Positions 25,441-38,010 of a stretch of 64,000 nucleotides of DNA are shown piece by piece (within the stretch, counting starts at the first letter, position 1; each line of letters begins with the position of its first letter). The notes under the pieces are model-generated. The model was given only the letters and a program-made list of their open reading frames with translations, was not told where the DNA came from and did no database searches. Location of the stretch: assembly GCA_026413225.1 (NCBI GenBank), contig CM048554.1:93289963-93353962 (forward strand). Direction: 5' to 3'. The stretch comes from Otis tarda. Lineage: Eukaryota > Chordata > Aves > Otidiformes > Otididae. Both the position numbers and the translations under genes were made by a program.

Positions 25441-26549
25441 ATAATTTGGAGGGTATTGTCCTCTATTTCCCCCCAAAAAGCAAGAGCCGTGACACAGCAT
25501 ACATCAGTGTGTTTGCCCTTGCCCCAGGAAAGATCACCTAAGAAGCAATATTAATTAATCACCATATATGATCAAAATGTGTCTCTCTCTAATGAAACTG
25601 GGAAGTGCACTAGTTAATGAAACAGTTTTGGTGTTCAGTTTTGAGCTGTAGTGATTTGGATAATCAGAAACAAAGTGGGCTTGCCAATTTCCTTCAAATA
25701 TAGCAGTTGATGCTTACACTGTGGAGATTTTAGATGCCAAATATCAGTTAGTTACACTGTTACTGGCTTGCCTGTTAGTTACATCTATTCTTCAAATTTG
25801 TCAAACTTAAAAATTTAGGTAGGAATTTTCCATGCTTGGTTTCTGCCCATGGTTAAATTTCTTCTTTTATTTATTCTAAGTTCCATCACTATTCTAAGAT
25901 TGTCTGGTCCTTCTGAAGGAACTGAAAAGAAAAAAATAATCATATTGTACTGTCACATAATAAACAAATAAATAAATCCACTTTGCTTTGAGAAGTACTT
26001 ATGGCTGATGCCTGACTGAAAGATGCCAATGAAGTGATCCCTCTATTTGGTACAAACTGTTTTCTGTTCCTTTGAATATCTATAAATTCGGCAAAACAAC
26101 ATCTTTAATTCATAACTCTTATGTTAAGAGACTTCAAAGAGATCAACAGTTAAAATACCAGGAGGCTTGCTATTACAAAGCAGCATTGCACTCACTCACA
26201 GCTCCTATTGCTAAACAAATTGTACATTTCCTGAATATTACCATTTCACCTCAAGGCTAGAGGCAGAAACTCAGTATCACCCAGAAATTGCTTCTCTTGG
26301 CTACTCTGGATCTGTGAAAGTAAGATGGACTGTCCAGGATGCAGAGAGGCTGCATTTTCACTGTTGGGTCATGTTGGATGGCCAAGACAAAGTCATCTGA
26401 TCGGAGTGTGAAAGAGAAGTGAGATGGACAATAATCCCTGGAAGGAATGACACTGGTTCACAGTGATATTGAAGTAGGAAGAAAATAAGAAAACCCGGGG
26501 AATAAATTATTTTCATCGCTCTCTGAAGATGAAATGTTTCCTAAGAATT

Positions 26550-26674
26550 ATCATAGAATAATGAGTTGGAAGGGACCTTCAAAGGTCATCTAGTCCAACC
26601 CCCCTGCAAGAAGCAGGGACATCCCCGACTAGATTAGGTTGCTCAGAGCCTCATCCAGCCTGGCCTTGAAAGTT
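26550..26674 (-). mobile_element. CR1 LINE 3' end, short
   Basis: About 125 bp of CR1 3' terminus on the minus strand: TCATAGAATAATGAGTTGGA, then the conserved CATCTAGTCCAACCCCCCTG and CAGCCTGGCCTTGAAAG. A short deletion shortens the part next to the terminal repeat. It is in the same orientation as RIMS1 and faces the plus-strand copy at 28319 about 1.6 kb away. Confidence 0.93.
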
Positions 26675-27524
26675 TTTCCTGAGACCTTTCCAACGTACCA
26701 TCACAAGTATTTGTTGTATTACGAGCCTCCCATGAAATGGTGAGTTTATCTTTTGCAGCAATAAAACACGGACTATCCCCTCCCTTTTGCAGAGAAAGCA
26801 CACTGCTTTTTTTATGTGCCATTCAATTACTATTCTATAAATTGTGCAATCTTTTAATACGTAACAGGGTTAAACAAACCAGAACATTAAAGAACCACGT
26901 ATGCTTTTTGCTCCATACTTTCCACATGATGAGGGGATTGAATCCACAGCATCAAGCCAAAATAAACTCACATGCAACAGGCAGCATAGGATCACCAGTG
27001 AAGACATATTTGAAGTGACTTGTCAGTCATCACATAAAAGCTATTGGGCAGAAACCTGAAGAGATTCATTTCCCAGAGCAGCTTCCCAGAGCCAGAAGAC
27101 CATCCTTTCCCTTTCTGCATTCCCCCTCTCATTCTCTAAACAAGTTCTAGCTTCTGTAACAAAGAGAATTTGCATTTTAAAGATGACCAACTCTTTATCT
27201 CCACTGTCGTCATCCCACACCATACACTAATTGAGGCAATTTCTGCAGAGGGGAAGTTGAGAGTAATTAAATGAGTATGCCTACACACAAAAAGGCTAGG
27301 CTTAAACAGGCAGGCTCAGTTCTAGTATTTCCTACACTTCAGCACCTAGCTCTTCATATGCCCTTCATATAAGTTTTGTGGAAGTTTTCTTTATTTTACA
27401 TAAATTTGAATTTAGTGCTTTATGTCATTAAACACCTTTACATGTAAACTTTACTGGTTTTAGCAGTACTTTATTCATATATGCAAGTAACAATCCTGCT
27501 ACATTTCAGTAACCTTGTCCTGAC

Positions 27525-27543
27525 TTTTTTTTAAAAAAAAAAA
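27525..27543. repeat. Self-complementary T8A11 tract
   Basis: Eight T followed directly by eleven A. A similar T10A9 tract lies at 8538-8556. Confidence 0.85.
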
Positions 27544-28318
27544 CATACATTAATGCAGGTGTCATAAAACGTTTTGGTTTTTTGGTTTCTTGTTGTTTTT
27601 TGCTTTTTTTTTTCTTTCCATTGTAGGCTACATTTTTATTTAGGTTAATTTTTATTTAAAAACACATTTTATTCTAATATATGAAGTACTGAAGAGTGAA
27701 CGGTCATAAACTTAACAAATCAGGACTGTTTTTCCTTTCCAGAAAGTTTTGCCTTTCTGTTTTCAATTGAAGTATTGTGGACTGAGGGTGTTTAGTGATT
27801 TTAAATTTATTCTGACAACTCTTCAACCAAATTCACCAGTCATTCTTCCATAACTGGTCATTATCAGTTTCGGTGAGTGAAATTCAGTGAATTGCTTAGC
27901 CAGTCAAACTGTTACAATTGTAGTTTTCTGACTTTTAACTTAAAACATACCTTCACTATTCTGGCTGAACTCTTACACTTCACTGTGCTTGGATTTCTCT
28001 TCCAACTACTTGTAAGTTACATTATTTGGAGGCATGGAAACAAACCATAAAATCAGATGAATGCAAAAGATCACTGTCAAACCAAATTACTATATACTCT
28101 CTTCCAACACTTGTTCCAAAGAAAACAGTCCACATCGTTATTATTCTGTTACTACTCATATCTTCTCTTGATACAAAGACATGAAGTAACAGAGGGAAAC
28201 AAAAGCTTCCTGTAAACAAACTAGCTCTGGAGTGAGAAGCCACAGAGCTGCACTTAGTGGCACAGTGCCCAGCCTCACGAGCACCAAAAGGCAGGACTCC
28301 TGGGCTGGGCATAGCAAG

Positions 28319-28571
28319 CTGGTAATTGTTTTAAAATAGAGGGAGGTAGATTCAGACTGGACATAAGGAAAAATTTTTTTACAATGAGGGTGGTGGAACA
28401 CTGGAGCAGGTTGCCCAGAGGGGTGGTAGATTCCTCATCCCTGGAAACATTCAAGGCCAGGTTGGATGGGGCTCTGAACAACCTGATCTGGTTGGAGATG
28501 TCCCTGCTCCTTGCAGGGGGGTTGGACTAGATGACCTTTGAAGGTCCCTTCCAATCCTAACAATTCTATAT
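28319..28571 (+). mobile_element. CR1 LINE 3' end
   Basis: About 250 bp of CR1 3' region on the plus strand: GACATAAGGAAAAATTTTTT, GGTTGCCCAGAGGGGTGGT, TTCAAGGCCAGGTTGGATGG, CTTGCAGGGGGGTTGGAC, ending CCTTCCAATCCTAACAATTC. The terminal ATTCTATGAT unit is present only in part. It is antisense to RIMS1. The small open frames on the minus strand here are antisense CR1. Confidence 0.95.
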
Positions 28572-31500
28572 GCTGGGATAAAGCTGTTGTATATGAAGAG
28601 CTGTGTATGCACTATGTGATTGTATCCATTGAAAAAGGGAATTAAACTGCAAAATACAGACAAATACTTTCAGATATTATGGCAGGGATTATGCAGAAGT
28701 AGGGAAAATTCCTTACTTTTCTTCACACTGTCTATTTTTATGTGAGTTTCTTACGCTGTATTATGGTTTGGGTAACCTGTCCTCAGCTATATTCTTTTAA
28801 CTTTCTTAAATTCTGACCAGCTCACAATGTGGTAGTTTATTGCCAACATAAAGTCATTTAGATCAGGAAGAATTTTACATAATTTTATCTAAATATATTC
28901 CTAGCAAAAACATCTATCTTTTTAACTTAACAGCTTCATACTAGTAGCCAAAAGAAAAAAAAAATAGGTTATTGCACATGCATCTATCTATGCAAACATA
29001 CAAACATACAGAGTATGTCAACCATGCTGCTATACAAAAACAGAGAAAGAAGTAGATGTACTCCCTTCTTCTCAGACAGCTGGGAATACAGATGTGACAA
29101 CCAAGTTCTAAAGCCACCAATGCTGAAAAGGTTCCTAGAGAGGTTTTATCCCTATGGCTTTGCCTGAAAGTCTTGACTGGGCTTTTTGCTGCATAAATAA
29201 CCTCTCTTTGCAAGAATAAACACTATTACCAAGTTTTCAACAGATACTCCTTCATGTCTCAGATCTGATGACAGCTAGAACACAACTGTCCACATCTGTG
29301 AAGCTCTCAGTCTTTGCTAACTCTGCTGGGGAATTTGCATCAGCCATGTGTTGCATTTTGCTCTATATTAAAACTGCATCATCTTTCAAGACAATTTAGC
29401 TTGGAGTCTTTGGTCTTACATCCATATTTCTCAATTTTAAATAGTTGTTATTTAAGCAAAGTAGCAGTCATACCACTACTACTCCACACAGTTACACTGA
29501 AGGCTGACAAGTTTTCCATCAGCTTGAACTTTCAGTGTGTGTAAAACATTGAAGAGTAGTGTAATCGTTTCAAAGACCTCTCTGTATTGACAAGTATCAG
29601 TTACTTCTCTAGGAGGAAGTTGAGTAAATGTATCAGTTTCTGAAGCACACAAAACAGTTAAACTCCCAGCTTGTAAACAAAAAGATGAACTACTGTGCCT
29701 TTTAAATCCAAATTTAAAATGCTACCATTATGCTAATATATTTTAGAGTACAATATTCTAAATAATCATTAAAATTTACTAATGCTTGTAAAAATGTATC
29801 ACTGTCTAGAGCAGAGACTTGTTAGAGAGTTTCAAGTGCTATTTATCACACGCTCCTCTGAATGGCAAATTATTTTTTCGCTTATAAAATTCCAATTCAA
29901 AAACAAGACAAAAATTAGCTAACTTAATTTTTTAACTCAGATATGAAATTTCTGAGCTTTTAGCTTTGTTTCCTGGGTTGCTTATTCAATCCTTTCAGCT
30001 TCTATCACTCATTCCCCTACTGACTCATGGTGGTGAATTTCAACCAGAATTGTTCCATTGGGAAGAAGTTGCAGATACCAAGGTTTTACAAGTTTTGTGA
30101 AGTCCAATAACTAGGCCAAGAAGAGATACATTAAATAAGGTGCCCTGCTGAAGAAAGGCTGCTATAGGATCTCAGTAGTTATCTATTCTCTTCATTCTGC
30201 CAGCTGGACGCTCTGGGTAGGGGAAGATCATGGAGATACAGTGGAGGAGGTGACTGCAGTGTGGGCTGTTAGGTTGTGACACTCCACTAATTGAATTGTC
30301 CCAAAACATCTTGTATGCATGGTCTTTTCACTGTGATAAGTATTAAAGTTGGATTGAGTTTGATTATTTTTTTTTAATCAACCCTCCATGTTTTAGGTAA
30401 TACTTGTATGTGTTTTGTAAGCATAGCACTATTGCAAACACGTACCAGGGATACACACACATTCTTACAGATGCAAGACACAGTGCAAATTAGCATACCA
30501 GATGTGGAAAGCCTACATCAAAAGAAGTGACTGAATCTAGTACCCACTGTTGATGATCTTGCTTTTACCTCATTCTATCCTTGTGGTAGGAGTTTGATTA
30601 ACAACTATGGAGCAGCTAAGTTTCACTGATGATTTTAAAGCATCCTACGCTTTGAAAAATACTGCTTCTTATAATGCTACCCCATATGCCTTTCTCTGCA
30701 TCATTAATATTGAGATGGACTCTTTGGACTGAATAAATGCTAACACCAGTCACATAGTAAAATGTTAATTTAAAAATTCTATTTTTAAATAAAGACTTTG
30801 CAATGGAAAATTCCAAGATGAACAGAAATCTTCTGAAAACATAGCAGACATGTAGCTATGAATCCAATGAGAGCTTTTATTGTTTATTTTTAGTAATAAG
30901 ACCCATAGAAAGTCTTCAGTCTGTCAGCAGCACTGGTTACATTATGGATGTTCCCATTCTACCTATGGGAGGAAAGATGTGCTCCATCACAGTATCAACT
31001 AATTAATCTCACTCAGTATTTGAACACAGAACCATAAACCACTGAAGCCACTGCACAATAAGCGTTGCTTATTACATTATATAAGAACATCAGTCTCTAC
31101 TTAGTGACCCTAAATGTCTTGTTTACAGCAGAAACCTTGACTACAAAGAAACAGTAATACACAGGCAAATTATCAGCAATATAATTAGTGTCATAAACAC
31201 AAAAGTTGTCTTCTGGTATTTGTAGCAATCTTTTTTTATACCAAACAGGAATTCTGTTACTGTTTTAGTCATGCTGAACGAAAGCTAAAGCAGGTTAATA
31301 TGTTAGCTCCAATATTGACTTCAATAGCTTGTATTTTAAAATTAAAAATAAATAATCATTAAATATTTGGGAGATCAAAGCAGATGGTCAGTATTGCCAG
31401 GTGCTTAACTAGCTTTTTAATACAAGTGTTGAGAGACTCTAATTCCTGAAGCTAATGGGAATGGAAAAGTGTTTGACAATTAAGTGCAAGCGCTCAATGC

Positions 31501-32861
31501 AACATAGAAGTCCAGCCAGCCAGAATAAAACATATAAACAAGTGCTTAACAACCTGATTCCGCAAAAGTGTTGCCATGGACTTGAATCTTTTTATTTCCA
31601 GCAAAGCACGTGTGGCACAGAACAGGCTACGTACTTCACTGAACCTGAGTACAAATCAGTAATTGCAACCCTTCAGTGGTTGTGGGGAGTGCTCATACAT
31701 CCTTCACTGAAACCATTTGGTTCTTCTTGCATGCACAGTCTGTATCCCACTATCCTTCCCTTCCCCTTACTGCTGAATGCCACTCACTGCTGCTTGTTAC
31801 TGCTGTGCAACAGAAAAAGCTATTAATCATCTCTCCATGTATTCTCCCCTCCCCACATGCAGCTAAGCTTGCTGATATGAAAAAAAAAAATGCTTCAAAC
31901 GTTCAATTCACTGCAAAGTCTCCCCAAATATCCATCTTAGTACAAACGACATGTCAACATGAGAAAAGCAAACATCACGAAGAGAGACCTTAGCACTGTG
32001 CTTTGCTGGCTATCTTGGTGATGCTCACTGTACAGAATGACTATTTAAACATTTTGAGATCCCAGTTCACTGGGGAATCCCAGTAATTTGAAATAGTGTC
32101 TCAACCCAAAATCTCCTTTCTTTCCATGAAGAGGAAGCTGGCCTCGACAACTAGGTCACACTCGGCTGTTAACTCATAGAGTTTCTGTTTTCATGACTCT
32201 CTAAGCTGGATGTCTGATCTGCTTCTGCAAAACGCTCTCCTTCCTTACTCTAAATTCTAAGGGTCTGTGGTGCTAAACCAGAAAAAATGTCCAAGAAAAA
32301 AAAAAAAGTCTATGCTTTTCTGCTCTATTAGAATCTCTGGGTCGCACAACTCTGGATTTCTGTGGAAGCTAGCTAGGTAAAAGAGAAGAATCAAACTACA
32401 GCAAAGTCTCTCTTATATTACTTGCATTATTTTATTTTTTGGGCATGAGAAAAAATGGTGAAGAGACTGGCTCAATGTTTCCAGGAAAGAATGAAAATTA
32501 GCAATAGATTTTTCTTTAAGGTGAAGCAGTTTAAGGTAATTCTCTTTCCTGCTTAGAAGCAAACAAAATCCACCCACCAGTCTAAATGGACCACAGGAGG
32601 TTCTAGAAACAGAAAGCCATTCCATAAATTTCATCCTAAGGAACACTGCATTGCTCCCACTAGCAGGAGACATGTTTGAAGAAAGGCCAACAAAAGAAAC
32701 AAGTAAATTTTTATCTAACTTAAGAATTCAGTTCCACTTAATGTATTATTAAGTGAAAAATTATACAGGTTAAAAAACTTTGACCTTTAGAAACCATCTA
32801 GTACTAGAGGACTATAATGTAACAGATAATAGTATCAGATTTTATACTATACTTTCAGCAC

Positions 32862-33184
32862 TTACAGGGGGCTGAAATACAGTGACAAACTTTTCAGCAC
32901 GGCCCGTAGTGACAGGACAAGGGGTAATGGTTTTAAACTAAAAGAGGGTAGACTTAGACTAGATATAAGGAAGGAATTTTTTACAGTGAGGGTGGTAGAA
33001 CACTGAAACAGGTTGCCCAGAGAGGTGGTTGATACCCCATCCCTGGAAAAATTCAAGGCCAGGTTGGATGAGGCTCTGAGCAACCTGATCTGGTTGGAGA
33101 TGTCCCTGCTCCTTGCAGAGAGGTTGGACTAGATGACCTTTAAAGGTCCCTTCCAATCCAAATTATTCTATGATTCTATGATAA
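32862..33184 (+). mobile_element. CR1 LINE 3' end
   Basis: About 320 bp of CR1 3' region on the plus strand, the most complete of the young copies. It reads GGCCCGTAGTGACAGGACAA, GGTAATGGTTTTAAACTA, GTTGCCCAGAGAGGTGGTTG and ends CTATGATTCTATGATA, with two terminal repeat units. It is 5'-truncated and antisense to RIMS1. Open frames on the minus strand (for example 32862-33083) are CR1 antisense, not genes. Confidence 0.96.
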
Positions 33185-34322
33185 TAAAATACAGTTGCTA
33201 CATATTGTGGTTAGAAAACAGATTTTAGTTCATAGAAAGTTGAGAGACTTTATATGCTTATAAACGTTACACAGTTTTTCAGTTACAGCTTACTGAACTG
33301 TAACTCAAAACCACAAAGTTAATCTTGCAGGTTTTGATTAAAGCGTGAGGCTTGAAAGTTGATTCTGAACTGTAATAGCTATTAAAATCAGTACGATTTA
33401 ATTATTAAAATTAGAAGGAAGAATCAGTTATTTCTGATAATCTTTTTGTTAACTGTACATTTAAGCACAAAAGAAATATATTATTGCATTATAAATATAT
33501 CAATTACTTTAATCAGTGTAGCTCAGTTCTAGTATCTCATATTTCTTTCTTAGAAAGGAGAGATTCCTGTTCATATAGAATATAAAGGATTTCATACTTA
33601 CGTGAAGTACAGTCTAGTCACCTTAAAAAAAAATGTACCTGAAAATTACAGGACCTACAAGTTGTCATGAGGAAGAAATACTCAAGTCAAGAAATACTCC
33701 TGAGTTAAATTTAATTTTCAGAGATATAATTTAAAAAAATAAATTGTTAACTTTCTCATCCTTTTGACCACTAAAAATAATGAAAATGAAAAGAAAGCTT
33801 CAGAAAAGAGGACAACTTCATTATTATCTCCGCAAAACCATGTCTGTTCATATAATGAATAGAAATTAGTATTGTTTCAATTAGTGCCTTTGCACTGTGA
33901 CTTTGACAGTTGATTAAAAAATCATATTGATGTATGGATTCTCAAAATCCACGGTCCAGTTGATAAATTACAACTGCAGCCATCTACAAATTTGCAAGTG
34001 CTTAGCTATGCAGGCTTTGAAGTAAACACAATATGGAAGATGAACAGCAAATGAGAACTTAGTCCAAGATTCTTTAGAAATGTGACAACGTATAATAATC
34101 TGGAGTTAAAATTTCCCATATGAAAGGATGATCTGATTCATATGTGAATATACATGTGGCAGAATTCATAATTTCTGGTACTGCTACAGGTATGTAATTG
34201 ACTGTGCAGTACTTTAGGCCTCAGAAATGTGCAACAGACCTTCCACAGTGATGTTTTGAAACACTGCACGTGACAGAATTTAACCACAAAAGCAAGAAAC
34301 ATCCTTTTGAAAATGCCAATTA

Positions 34323-34412
34323 AGGACCAGATTTTCAATGTGATGCACACTGATATTGCCACACTGCTGTTTGTGGAGCTGGGGAGATTTGCAGTCACTG
34401 GGATCTGGCCCT
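34323..34412. repeat. Ancient amniote repeat relic with inverted arms (tentative)
   Basis: AGGACCAGATTTTCAATG at the left and CACTGGGATCTGGCCC at the right are imperfect inverted copies (CCAGAT against ATCTGG). The layout is typical of worn old repeats in reptile and bird genomes. Family unknown. Confidence 0.3.
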
Positions 34413-35910
34413 TCATATATTGCTAATACTACTACTGAGAAAGAGACCCAGAGGAGCACACTGCTAGAACACTGTTATTATTAACAGCTGATGGCATACA
34501 GTTAGGCACGTAGGAGCTATGCAAGTAATAAGATTTTTTTTTTAATCTGTTAGGCAGTGCTGCAGCACACATAGTGTACAAGATGAATCTACTATGTCTT
34601 CTAGTATGACATTCTGAAGGCCCTCAAAAGCCTAGAATGAGGAATCACCATGTGTCCAAGTGCATGACAATATCTCCTTTACCAGAGAAGGATCTGAGTT
34701 GATAGCATCTTGCACAATTAGATTATTTCTTTTCATACAGAACACCGGTAGTGAGAGCTATAAAAATTAGGAACATCCAGTTTGGCCTAGTACACCCAAA
34801 TGGATCTCTCTCACGCTAAGCTGCAGTACTGCATATTTCACTACAAATTTATATGGCTCAATCCTTTCTTTATACAACGTGAACTTATCCTTACACAAGT
34901 TTGCATAAGGAACATGGGATTAAACATACATAAGGCACAAAAAAGCCCATAATATTCAGGATCCTCTCCTAGGTTTAGACCATGACTGTGGCATAATGAA
35001 TATTCCACACAAAGCCAGTTTGAAACTAGCCATGAATTTGTTCCCTTTTTCCAGGTGATTTGCTTTTATTGATCAATAAGCTGCAGTGTTCTTTTGTTGT
35101 TTCCTCCACTATTTCTCTCCACAATATTTACAATAATTATTAAAAGGTTTTACATTTCATTTTTTTTCTATGAGTAAATAATCTTAGCCTTATACACTGT
35201 AGCACAAATTCAATATGCAGATTTTAATTACTTTTGTAATTAAGATGAAATGAATGGGTTTTTTAATTTCACCACAGACCTCAGACTCATCAACTGAAAT
35301 GCATGGAAAAGCCTTGGTGTGTTATATTTTCCTTGTCACAAAATGAAGTTAAACTTGTCTCAGCTGGCTCTTTGGTGCAGTACTGCTGCATTTCAAGGGA
35401 ATTAGTGAGCAGGCAAGGATGGATGCAGCCCTAGTATAAACAGAGGGTTAGTGAATGACTGAACAACTTTATTGCAGAAGTCACATCACATACATTTATG
35501 ATGGTCAGAGGCAGCACTATTGGGAAGGTTGAGAAGAGGTCAGAAGGCCCTTCAGATGCTCTCTACTCCATTCTCCATCATCAGCGTAAAGTGTATTAAA
35601 CTAGCTCAAAAGTACTATGTGAGAGGATGGAAAACCAATGGGAGAAAATCTATTTCCAATCCAGAGAGTGCTCTCTGGATACCTCGCCTTGAGAGATCTC
35701 CAGACCAATGCTGCTGTTTGTCTTCAATGAGATGACAAACCTCCAGTTACTTCATCTGGCTCCACACTAAAGACACCGAGCATTTTATGTAAAAGAACAG
35801 CACAATAAGCAGCATGAAATGAAACTCTGAAAAGAAAGAGGGATCTATGGGCACAAACATTACTAAAGAGGGAGCTACAAGCACAGAAAAACAGCCAGTC
35901 AGCACTCATC

Positions 35911-35928
35911 ATTGAACCAATTGAACCA
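35911..35928. repeat. 9-bp tandem duplication
   Basis: Two copies of ATTGAACCA stand side by side and are followed by ATGAAC. Confidence 0.85.
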
Positions 35929-36964
35929 ATGAACTCCAAGCAGAACGTCTCTGGGGAGGTCTAGAAGCAGGGAAGGGAGAAGACTTATTTGAGCCACTGG
36001 CAGCCTTTGCCTGGCTTAGAGTTTGCTAGCTCATCACCTTAAGAGTTTGAAGAAACTGGCTTCACAGTAACAAAACAAAAAAGTACAACAGCATAAGGAC
36101 GGGGACCTTATCCTGTGCTAGGGAGTCTCCTACATTTACATAAAACCAGCAGACTCCCCCTCCAGAAGTGTGAGTTTCCAGACCTGTCACAGTAAGTAGG
36201 AAAGTTCCCAAATGCTTTTAAAAGAAAATATTTAAATGGCCTCATTTCTAGTTAGCTCCTTGCATGAGAGTACCATCAGCAGAAGGAACATTAGGTTATT
36301 TTCTCAGACACTAATATAAACATAGCAATGGGTACTTCTAATCCCTGCTGGCAAACTGTAAGAATTGTTGGAGTTGGGCAAAAACTGCGGATCCAAAAAC
36401 TTAAAATGGCATGATACACTAGCTGTGTTACCTTAAGTTTCATAGTGATGTTTAGACTTTTAGTGCAAATCTTCAGTCATGGTCACACACAAATTTAGTA
36501 AGTTAATTCCTTTTAAAAGAAAGAAATGAACAGCAGATTCATTAATTAGCAGACAGTTCCTTTTCAGTGCAAAAAGTTAAGGATATTTAGAAACTACAGT
36601 TATCTCTGAAAGCTAATTTCGATTCACCTGCTCTTCTCTCTCAGTATTGCTAATCAAAACTGCAAGGAGATAGAAAAAAAAGTTTCTCAGATTTCTTCCT
36701 GGTTGAAGCAACAAGGAGAGCCTGTAGAGGAAAGGCCAGGAGCAGGGTGCTGAAGAGAACACTGTGCCGTGGTCCACACTGGTATCAGCTAGCTCTTCAT
36801 GCATCCTCAATATCCAAGGAGAAAGTACTCTGAAGGAGACGCAGGGAACTGAGGAAACCATCCAGCTGTAACTATGCCTCCAAAGGCACAGCTTCTGAGA
36901 TGGTTACAGTTTTTGACTATTTGGGCCAATTGCTAAACACAACCAGCACCAGCCATATTATAGT

Positions 36965-37502
36965 TATGAAAAAAGCAAGTGGATTCTTCCATGTGTTGGT
37001 TAGGGCAGAATTAATGAAACTGTGCAGAAGACCTCATCTAGACTGCTGGTCACACAAATTCAAGAAAGCTTAATTCAAACTGGAAACTGGCAGAGAAAGG
37101 CTGCTAGGATGATCAACAAAACAGAAAGGACGTAATACGTAACTGAGTAAAAAAAACGGTTAGTTAAACCATTGAGCTATGATTGCTTGCTATGATACCC
37201 CAGGGAGTAAATAGAAGGGAGGAAAAACCCATCTAAATAAGATGTTATTATTGGCACAGAGACAAATGTGAACTATGTGTTTAAACTCTGTGAATAAATT
37301 TACCCTGCAACTGAAAGAAGTTTTCAGAGCATCAAATAAATTAAATTTAGAAAACCACCTAAAATAAGTCAGTGAGAGCAAAATCAACCAATTAAGTCAA
37401 AGATGGATCCTGAAAATGCATTAACGTGATTCAGTTCTTTGCAACAGCAGAGGCTACATTCAGTGACTCCAGAGGTCCCTTCCAGGCCCATGTTCTTATA
37501 CA
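36965..37502 (+). mobile_element. Old CR1-type LINE relic (3' ORF2 and 3' end)
   Basis: The plus strand carries worn CR1 ORF2 text (CACCTCATC-like AGACCTCATCTAGACTGCTG, TCAAACTGGAA, GGCTGCTAGGATGATC). This is followed by GGCACAGAGACAAATGTGAAC and the closing AGTGACTCCAGAGGTCCCTT, ending near CCATGTTCTTATA. The order matches an older CR1 subfamily than the copies with ATTCTATGAT tails. The left edge is uncertain by tens of bases. It is antisense to RIMS1. Confidence 0.7.
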
Positions 37503-38010
37503 CAGGATAGAACAGATGTAGGGAGAATTGGCTTACAGACAGCATCTACAACAAAACAGGACTGAATTTTGTCCAAATGCTTCCCTATGTGTCACCAAAT
37601 AAAGCTGAAGTTTAAGATCTTGAAGATCTGCATGTATGGAGTAAGATCTGAAACCGAAAGAAACTGTAAGGAAACCCTGAGGAAAGGATGGACAATAAAA
37701 TCTAGTGTGCTACGATTACAGAGGATTGACTCTGATAAATGCAACTTTAGTTGTAAAGTATGCCTATGAGTGAAGTAAAGGGTCAGCACCTACAATGGGT
37801 GATGTGAAAGCAGGAGGAAAACATTCAGGAGTTAAATACAGATGAAACAACTTTTCATTCCTGTCACCTGTGTTGTTTCACACTTCCTAACTGTCATCTA
37901 CTTTGCATTCTACAAGTATTTTACTTTCATTTAGCTTGAACCCCAATCTGACTTGAATGATAAGTAATTTTCAGGTACAGCATACTCACCTACCCAGTAC
38001 ATTATTCACA

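Noticed and set aside
28156-28663. Overlapping minus-strand open frames around 28.2-28.7 kb
   Set aside because: Those over 28319-28571 are antisense CR1; the rest show no splice signals or family.
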